Source: Streptomyces sp. SLBN-118 (lineage in GTDB: Bacteria; Actinomycetota; Actinomycetes; Streptomycetales; Streptomycetaceae). Taken from it: a stretch of DNA of 64,000 bases. The first letter of the stretch is position 1. Each line of letters opens with the position of its first letter. Position numbers and translations under genes: made by a program. The stretch is from NCBI RefSeq assembly GCF_006715635.1, contig NZ_VFNP01000002.1, positions 1,488,001 through 1,552,000 of the forward strand, read 5' to 3'. Under the pieces are notes generated by a model, which saw only the letters and a list, made by a program, of their open reading frames with translations, did no database searches and was not told where the DNA came from. Below are positions 58,498 through 64,000 of this stretch, in pieces.

Positions 58498-59766
58498 GTG
58501 ACGGACATCGTCGACGAACTGCAGTGGCGTGGGCTGATCGCCCTCTCCACTGACGAGGACGCATTGCGCAAGGCGTTCGCGGACGGTCCCGTCACGTTCT
58601 ATTGCGGCTTCGACCCGACCGCGCCCAGCCTGCACCTGGGCAATCTGGTCCAGATTCTCACCATGCGCCGGATCCAGCTGGCGGGAAACCGCCCGCTGGG
58701 TCTGGTCGGCGGCGCCACCGGACTGATCGGTGACCCGAAGCCGAACTCCGAGCGCACGCTCAACGCGCCGGAGGTCGTCGCGGGCTGGGTGGAGCGGCTG
58801 CGCGGGCAGATCGAGCGCTTCCTCGACTTCGAGGGCCCCCACGCCGCGACCATGGTCAACAACCTGGACTGGACGGCGGGCCTGTCGGCGATCGACTTCC
58901 TGCGCGACGTCGGCAAGTACTTCCGGGTCAACAAGATGATCGCCAAGGAGGCGGTCGCCCGGCGGCTGAACTCCGACGCGGGCATCAGCTACACCGAGTT
59001 CAGCTACCAGATCCTGCAAGGCATGGACTTCCTGGAGCTGAACCGGCGGTACGGCTGCACACTGCAGACCGGCGGCAGCGACCAGTGGGGCAATCTGACC
59101 GCGGGCACCGACCTGATCCACCGGGTCGTGCCGGAGGCGGAGGTGCATGCGCTGGCCACCCCGCTGATCACCAAGGCGGACGGTACGAAGTTCGGCAAGA
59201 CGGAGACCGGCACAGTCTGGCTCGACCCGGAGCGTACGACTCCGTACGCCTTCTACCAGTTCTGGCTGAACGCGGACGACCGGGACGTCTCCAAGTTCCT
59301 CCGGATCTTCAGCTTCAAGTCCCGCGAGGAGATCGAGGGGCTGGAGACGCTGACGGAGGAGCGGCCGCAGGCGCGTGCCGCGCAGCGGGCGCTGGCGGAG
59401 GAGCTGACGACACTCGTGCACGGCGAGGACGAGTGCGCGGCCGTCGTCAATGCCTCGAAGGCGCTGTTCGGGCAGGGCGAGCTGGCCGGGCTGGACGAGC
59501 CGACGCTGCGCGCTGCGCTCTCCGAGCTGCCGCACGCCCGGGTCGCCGAGCTGGCTCCGGTCGTGGACCTGTTCGCGGAGGTGGGTCTTGTGGCCAGCAA
59601 GTCGGCCGCCCGCCGCACCGTCAAGGAGGGCGGGGCCTACGTGAACAACGTCAAGGTCGCCGCGGAGGACGCGGTGCCGGCGCCTGAGGATCTGCTGCAC
59701 GGCCGCTGGCTGGTGCTGCGCCGGGGCAAGAAGAACCTGGCCGCGGTCGAGGTCACCACGGGCTGA
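58498..59766 (+). CDS. tyrS: Tyrosyl-tRNA synthetase
   Basis: The 422-aa class I synthetase has the HIGH-equivalent [11 protein letters not shown], the tyrosine-binding [11 protein letters not shown], the KMSKS-equivalent KFGKT and a C-terminal S4 RNA-binding domain ([21 protein letters not shown]). The start is a GTG with AAGGAG upstream. I see no T-box leader in the 57 bases before it. A very strong terminator follows. Confidence 0.98.
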   Translation: MTDIVDELQWRGLIALSTDEDALRKAFADGPVTFYCGFDPTAPSLHLGNLVQILTMRRIQLAGNRPLGLVGGATGLIGDPKPNSERTLNAPEVVAGWVERLRGQIERFLDFEGPHAATMVNNLDWTAGLSAIDFLRDVGKYFRVNKMIAKEAVARRLNSDAGISYTEFSYQILQGMDFLELNRRYGCTLQTGGSDQWGNLTAGTDLIHRVVPEAEVHALATPLITKADGTKFGKTETGTVWLDPERTTPYAFYQFWLNADDRDVSKFLRIFSFKSREEIEGLETLTEERPQARAAQRALAEELTTLVHGEDECAAVVNASKALFGQGELAGLDEPTLRAALSELPHARVAELAPVVDLFAEVGLVASKSAARRTVKEGGAYVNNVKVAAEDAVPAPEDLLHGRWLVLRRGKKNLAAVEVTTG

Positions 59767-59778
59767 CCGTCATCATTC

Positions 59779-59831
59779 AGGGCTCCGCCCCGAACCCCCG
59801 CGCTGCCGGGGTTCGGGGCGGAGCCCTTTTC
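59779..59831. terminator. Strong intrinsic terminator after tyrS
   Basis: A perfect 20-bp stem (59779-59798 with 59808-59827) and a 9-base loop, followed by TTTT. It sits between tyrS and the convergent GlsB-like gene and can serve both. Confidence 0.95.
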
Positions 59832-59836
59832 GGCGC

Positions 59837-60112
59837 TCAGGCTCGCTGTCTGTTGCCGCGCACGGCGGTGTAGGCCATGTCGCCCAGAAACACGATCACC
59901 ACGGCCGCCGCGAGCTGGAGTACGTGGCGCCCCCAGTCGATGCCGCTCGTCTCGTCGATGCCGAACCCGCGCGCCAGCGCATTGCCGATCAAGGCGCCGA
60001 TGATGCCGAAAATGGTGGTCAGCCAGAGCGGACTGTGCTGTTTGCCGGGGATGATCGCCTTGGCGATCAGACCGAGCACAAATCCCACGATGATCGCCCA
60101 CAACCAGCCCAT
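59837..60112 (-). CDS. GlsB/YeaQ/YmgE-family small membrane protein
   Basis: The 91-aa protein has three hydrophobic segments and the family signatures GFVLGLIAKAIIPGK and GIIGALIGNALA. Homologues are stress-induced small membrane proteins (transglycosylase-associated) of unclear function. GAGGAGG is 6 bases before the ATG at 60112. Confidence 0.93.
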   Translation of the reverse strand: MGWLWAIIVGFVLGLIAKAIIPGKQHSPLWLTTIFGIIGALIGNALARGFGIDETSGIDWGRHVLQLAAAVVIVFLGDMAYTAVRGNRQRA

Positions 60113-60330
60113 GGCTGCCTCCTCGTACGGCTCGGCGTGAGCAGTTACGCAGTCAGTCTCGGTCCGGCCTCCGTACGGCGCATGTCGGATGCGGCCGTAC
60201 GGGCCGTGGCGCAGCACCGGCACGCAGTTGGGTCCCCGCCCCGGTCTCGTAGGTGTCCGATGTGCGGCGTACGGTGGAAGGCGTCAGGACCGGGGAGCGT
60301 TCCGACGCGGAAATCGGGTGGTGGAACGTG

Positions 60331-60705
60331 ATGCGGAAGCACGGCGACGCGGAGGTCTTCCGGATCACGGGAGCACGCCAGGGCCTCGCGGACGATGTGC
60401 GCGGACGGCAGCGCCGCTATGTGATCTCGATGTCGGTCCGCACCGTGGCCGTGATCCTTGCCGCGGTGCTGTGGAATGTGGAACGCCCTGTGGCGATCGT
60501 GGCGCTGGTGCTCGGTGGGATTCTCCCCTATATCGCCGTGGTGATCGCCAACGCGGGCCGGGAAAACGCCCCTTCGGCGCTCCCCACGTTCGTCCCCGCC
60601 CCGTCCCGGCCGATGATCACGCCCGCCCCCACGCCCGCCCCCGCGGAAGGGGAGCCGGAAGCCGGTGGAGCCGGGCCCAAGGCTCAGGGGCGGGCGCAGA
60701 GCTGA
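60331..60705 (+). CDS. DUF3099 small membrane protein
   Basis: The 124-aa protein opens RKHGDAEVFRITGARQGLADD and has two adjacent membrane helices (about residues 35-80) and a Pro/Ala-rich tail, the pattern of DUF3099. GGTGG precedes the ATG at 60331; an ATG 26 codons upstream is possible but has a non-typical sequence. No function is known. Confidence 0.85.
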   Translation: MRKHGDAEVFRITGARQGLADDVRGRQRRYVISMSVRTVAVILAAVLWNVERPVAIVALVLGGILPYIAVVIANAGRENAPSALPTFVPAPSRPMITPAPTPAPAEGEPEAGGAGPKAQGRAQS

Positions 60706-60895
60706 TTCAGGGGCTCCGGAAGCTCAGGAAAAGCTCAGATCAATCATGAAGTTCCTGTGCACCTGACCCCACTCCCCGTGACATACTTCGTAGGCGCTCC
60801 GCATCCCCCGTCGGAGCGACGGACCGACGCCGGGCAGCTCCCCCCGTGGCTGCTCGGCGTCGCCATGTGATCGCTATTTCCGTACGGATGCACGT

Positions 60896-61114
60896 GTGAG
60901 TGATGAGACCCCGATCTGCTCCGCGAAGGGCTGCCGCGCCGAGGCTGTCTGGGTGCTCGCGTGGAACAACCCGAAGCTGCACACTCCGGAGCGCCGCAAG
61001 ACCTGGCTCGCCTGTGACGAGCACCGCGAGCACCTCTCCAACTTCCTTGGCCTGCGCGGCTTTCTGAAGGATGTCGTCACGCTGGAGGAGTGGGAGCGCG
61101 AACAACATCCCTAG
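60896..61114 (+). CDS. Small putative zinc-binding protein
   Basis: The 72-aa protein has C8, C13 and then ACDEHREHL (C40, H43, H46), a spacing that could hold one zinc ion in a treble-clef-like knuckle, with a helical C-terminus. The start is a GTG with no clear SD. It ends 21 bases before the convergent moaA stop. It appears to be conserved in actinobacteria, but I know no function. Confidence 0.8.
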   Translation: MSDETPICSAKGCRAEAVWVLAWNNPKLHTPERRKTWLACDEHREHLSNFLGLRGFLKDVVTLEEWEREQHP

Positions 61115-61135
61115 GGGTTCGCGAGGGGCTCGCGC

Positions 61136-62125
61136 TCAGCCGCCGATCGCCGACATCGGGCGGTCGGGCTGCAGGAACGACGGGTCGTCGAGGCCCGAGC
61201 CTGCCTTCTTGCCCCACATCGCCAGCTTCCATATGCGGGCGATCTCCTCGTCAGGCGCGTCCGAGCGCAGCGCTGCCCGCAGGTCCGTCTCCTCCCGGGC
61301 GAACAGGCAGGTGCGCACCTGGCCGTCGGCGGTGAGCCGGGTGCGGTCGCAGGCGGAGCAGAAGGGGCGGGTGACGGAGGCGATGACTCCGACGCGGTGC
61401 GGCCCGCCGTCCACGATCCAGCGCTCGGCGGGCGCGGAACCGCGCTCCTGCTCGCCCTCGGCGGTGAGGGTGAAGCGCGTACGCAGCGACTCCAGGATGT
61501 CGCCCGCGGTAATCATGCCGTCGCGCTTCCAGCCGTGCTGGGCGTCCAGTGGCATCTGCTCGATGAAGCGCAGCTCGTAGTCATGGGCCACGGCCCAGGC
61601 CAGCAGCTCGGGGGCCTCGTCGTCATTGAGGCCCGGCATCAGGACCGTGTTGACCTTGACCGGAGTGAGGCCCGCCTCGCGGGCGGCCTCCAGGCCGTCC
61701 AGCACGTCGTGGTGGCGGTCGCGGCGCGTGAGGGTCTTGAAGACCTCGGGCCGCAAAGTGTCCAGCGAGACATTGACCCGGTCCAGGCCCGCGGCCTTGA
61801 GGGCGGCCGCGGTGCGCTTGAGACCTATGCCATTGGTGGTCAGGGACATCGTGGGGCGGGGTGCGAGAGCGGCGCAGCGCTCCACGATCCCGACCAGGCC
61901 GGGCCGCAGCAGCGGCTCCCCGCCGGTGAAGCGGACCTCGGTGATGCCGAGATCGGTGACGGCAATACGGATCAGCCGGACAATCTCGTCGTCACTGAGC
62001 AGATCGGGCTTGGCGAGCCACTGCAGGCCTTCTTCGGGCATGCAGTACGTACACCGCAGATTGCAGCGGTCGGTGAGTGAAACACGCAGGTCAGTGGCCA
62101 CACGGCCATAGGTGTCGATGAGCAC
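61136..62125 (-). CDS. moaA: GTP 3',8-cyclase (molybdenum cofactor synthesis protein A)
   Basis: The 329-aa radical-SAM enzyme carries out the first step of molybdopterin synthesis. The N-terminal cluster motif is CNLRCTYC (C21, C25, C28); the C-terminal cluster is FCSACDRTRL followed by TCLFA; and the essential terminal Gly-Gly is present (MSAIGG). A GGAGGGGG tract precedes the GTG start. No other moa gene is adjacent. Confidence 0.98.
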   Translation of the reverse strand: MLIDTYGRVATDLRVSLTDRCNLRCTYCMPEEGLQWLAKPDLLSDDEIVRLIRIAVTDLGITEVRFTGGEPLLRPGLVGIVERCAALAPRPTMSLTTNGIGLKRTAAALKAAGLDRVNVSLDTLRPEVFKTLTRRDRHHDVLDGLEAAREAGLTPVKVNTVLMPGLNDDEAPELLAWAVAHDYELRFIEQMPLDAQHGWKRDGMITAGDILESLRTRFTLTAEGEQERGSAPAERWIVDGGPHRVGVIASVTRPFCSACDRTRLTADGQVRTCLFAREETDLRAALRSDAPDEEIARIWKLAMWGKKAGSGLDDPSFLQPDRPMSAIGG

Positions 62126-62225
62126 TGTGGGCCCCCTCCCCGGTTCAACGGATCTTATTGCTACCGAGCCTACGCCAGGGCACCGACAACGCACGGGGCC
62201 CGATTGTCACGAGGTGCGGTGCGGC

Positions 62226-62249
62226 CGCGTCGTAGGACTCTACGACGCG
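62226..62249 (-). terminator. Hairpin after the acetate symporter gene
   Basis: CGCGTCGTAG and CTACGACGCG form a perfect 10-bp stem with a GACT loop, 32 bases beyond the symporter stop and upstream of moaA. No T-run is present. Confidence 0.7.
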
Positions 62250-62280
62250 ACCGCGGCCGGACTCCTGCGATCCCGCTCGC

Positions 62281-63921
62281 TCAGTGTGCTCCGGTGCCGG
62301 TCAGGGACTTGACCTCCAGCTCCGCGTACTTGCCCTTGTCGGGTTCCTCCTTGGACAGCACGGTGCCGAGCCAGCCGAGCAGGAAGCCCAGCGGGATCGA
62401 GACGATGCCCGGGTTCTCCAGCGGGAACCAGTAGAAGTCCGCGCCCTTGAACATCGAGGTGGGCTTGCCGGAGACGACCGGCGAGAAGAGCACCAGCACC
62501 ACGGCCGAGGTCAGACCGCCGTAGATGGACCACAGCGCACCCTGCGTGGTGAACCTCTTCCAGAACAGGCTGTAGAGGATGGTTGGCAGGTTCGCGGACG
62601 CGGCGACCGCGAAGGCGAGAGCGACCAGACCGGCAACATTCAGATCGCGGGCCAGCGCGCCGAGCGCGATGGAGACGATGCCGATGGCGACCGTCGCCCA
62701 GCGGGCCGCCCGGACCTCCTCCTTCTCGGTTGCCTCACCCTTGCGGATGACGTTGGCGTAGATGTCGTGCGCGAAGGAGGACGAGGAGGCGAGGGTCAGA
62801 CCCGCGACCACGGCCAGGATGGTGGCGAAGGCGACCGCGGAGATCACCGCCAGCAGGACGGACCCTCCGGTGGAACCGGAGCCGCCGCCGATCTCCAGCG
62901 CCGCCAGTGGCGCCGCCGTATTGCCCGCCTTGTTGGAGGCGATGATGTCGCCGGGCTTGAGCAGGGCCGCGGCGCCGAAGCCGAGCACGATGGTCATCAG
63001 GTAGAACGCGCCGATGATGCCGATGGCCCAGTTGACCGACTTACGGGCTGCCTTGGCGGTGGGCACGGTGTAGAAGCGGATCAGGATGTGCGGCAGTCCC
63101 GCCGTGCCGAGCACCAGGGCGATGCCGAGCGAGATGAAGTCCAGCTTCGATGTGCCCGTCTTGCCGTACTTGAGTCCCGGCTCCAGGAACGACGCTCCCT
63201 TTCCACTGTTCTCGGCCGCTTTGCCGAGCAGGTCGGAGAGGTTGAAGTTGAACTTCAGCAGGATCAGGAAGGTGATGAGGACTGTGCCCGAGATCAGCAG
63301 CACAGCCTTGACCATCTGCACCCAGGTGGTGCCCTTCATGCCGCCGATGGTCACGTACACGATCATCAGTACGCCGACCAGGGCGACGATCGCGATCTTG
63401 CCCGCGTCGCTGGTGATGCCGAGCAGCAGCGAGACCAGCACGCCCGCGCCCGCCATCTGCGCCAGCAGATAGAAGATCGAGACGACGATGGTGGAGGTGC
63501 CGGCGGCGGTACGGACCGGGCGCTGGCGCATCCGGTAGGCGAGGACGTCGCCCATTGTGTAGCGCCCCGAGTTGCGCAGCGGTTCGGCGACCAGCAACAG
63601 CGCTACCAGCCAGGCGACCAGAAAGCCGATCGAGTAGAGGAAGCCGTCGTAGCCGAAGAGGGCGATGGCGCCCGCGATACCGAGGAAGGACGCGGCCGAC
63701 ATGTAGTCGCCGGAGACCGCGAGGCCGTTCTGGAAACCGGTGAACTGGCGGCCGCCCGCGTAGAAGTCGGCGGCGTTCTTGGTCTGCCGTCCGGCCCACA
63801 CGGTGATGACCAGGGTGGCGACGACGAAGCACGCGAAGAGCGTGATGATCAGCGGCCGGTGCTCGCTCGCCCCGTCGGCGGCGAGTTGGACCGTGGGATG
63901 TGCGGCATACGCGGCGCTCAT
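62281..63921 (-). CDS. actP: Cation/acetate symporter, ActP-like (SSS family)
   Basis: The 546-aa protein has about thirteen membrane helices with the SSS-family opening RQTKNAADFYAGGRQFTGFQNGLA, AASFLGIAGAIALFGYDG and GTAGLPHILIRFYTV, matching ActP/MctC carriers that take up acetate, propionate or pyruvate with sodium or protons. Its ATG overlaps the stop of the DUF485 gene (ATGA), the usual partner arrangement. Confidence 0.95.
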   Translation of the reverse strand: MSAAYAAHPTVQLAADGASEHRPLIITLFACFVVATLVITVWAGRQTKNAADFYAGGRQFTGFQNGLAVSGDYMSAASFLGIAGAIALFGYDGFLYSIGFLVAWLVALLLVAEPLRNSGRYTMGDVLAYRMRQRPVRTAAGTSTIVVSIFYLLAQMAGAGVLVSLLLGITSDAGKIAIVALVGVLMIVYVTIGGMKGTTWVQMVKAVLLISGTVLITFLILLKFNFNLSDLLGKAAENSGKGASFLEPGLKYGKTGTSKLDFISLGIALVLGTAGLPHILIRFYTVPTAKAARKSVNWAIGIIGAFYLMTIVLGFGAAALLKPGDIIASNKAGNTAAPLAALEIGGGSGSTGGSVLLAVISAVAFATILAVVAGLTLASSSSFAHDIYANVIRKGEATEKEEVRAARWATVAIGIVSIALGALARDLNVAGLVALAFAVAASANLPTILYSLFWKRFTTQGALWSIYGGLTSAVVLVLFSPVVSGKPTSMFKGADFYWFPLENPGIVSIPLGFLLGWLGTVLSKEEPDKGKYAELEVKSLTGTGAH

Positions 63922-64000
63922 GCGTCGTCCTCCATACGGGACTTGATCGCCTCGGCCTTGGGGTCGAGCTTGCGGGCCGCGTGACGCGAGTAGAGCCAGG
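63918..64000 (-). CDS. DUF485 membrane protein (5' part outside window)
   Basis: Only the last 26 codons are visible, reading WLYSRHAARKLDPKAEAIKS and ending MEDDA. The Y..hA...LDP pattern is the C-terminus of DUF485 proteins, the small two-helix companions of ActP. The stop overlaps the symporter start by 4 bases. Confidence 0.88.
   Translation of the reverse strand, partial: WLYSRHAARKLDPKAEAIKSRMEDDA

Noticed and set aside
57034..59700. 888-codon minus-strand open frame opposite tldE and tyrS
   Set aside because: It lies antisense to two certain genes and has no recognisable motif.
62284..63984. 566-codon plus-strand frame opposite the acetate symporter
   Set aside because: Antisense shadow of actP, rich in Asp/Glu/Arg/Gln without a domain.

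Overview
The window reads as a 64 kb stretch of a Streptomyces chromosome core. G+C is very high with the usual codon-position-3 bias, which produces long antisense shadow frames. GTG and TTG starts are common, 4-base stop/start overlaps are frequent, and there is a chaplin gene, a streptophobe-type membrane protein, a Spo0M-like protein and a 16S-23S-5S operon without spacer tRNAs. No prophage, insertion sequence, CRISPR array or antibiotic cluster is visible. The gene neighbourhood matches the mycobacterial Rv1688-Rv1700 block (mpg, tyrS, TPR protein, HAD phosphatase, small protein, tlyA, nadK, recN, pyrG, NUDIX), but it is opened up by insertions.

Layout. 1-7.0 kb (minus strand): partial ParA-like ATPase, alanine dehydrogenase, a stand-alone P-loop/TPR protein, a NUDIX hydrolase and CTP synthase. 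7.4-12.5 kb (plus): GH15 glycosidase, berberine-bridge-type FAD oxidoreductase and PucR regulator. 12.5-18.4 kb (minus): small protein, tlyA, nadK and recN, then a short MraY/WecA-like membrane protein and a GT4 glycosyltransferase. 18.4-22.9 kb: SCP2-like protein, a siderophore-type permease/permease/ATPase operon with an iron-box-like site at its first start codon, and a NagD-type phosphatase. 22.9-26.2 kb: DUF1015 protein, then a TPR protein with a long Arg/Asp/Gly repeat domain. 26.3-32.0 kb: rRNA operon (minus) with a strong terminator, a 23S processing stem and a promoter region.

32.0-46.8 kb: 3-methyladenine glycosylase, Spo0M-like, PEBP and HNH proteins, TauE transporter, SPFH plus NfeD pair, an orphan ABC ATPase, the cysteine-free chaplin ChpE, a GAF histidine kinase/NarL regulator pair, an SDR coupled to a QueA-like protein, a secreted Ala/Lys-rich SLT-domain protein and a double-FHA ABC transporter. 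47.0-64 kb: streptophobe protein, SerB, SixA, MFS transporter with a 38-aa companion and a divergent GntR/FadR regulator, fabG-fabI, tldD-tldE, tyrS, small conserved proteins, moaA and the actP/DUF485 acetate symporter pair.

Most genes are housekeeping (nucleotide, fatty acid, serine, molybdopterin, translation, DNA repair) or developmental/cell-envelope functions. The least explained items are the disordered-repeat TPR protein downstream of the rRNA operon, the MraY-like/GT4 pair tied to recN, the altered QueA-like enzyme and the SBP-less iron transporter. Comparisons to other organisms are from memory; no database search was run.
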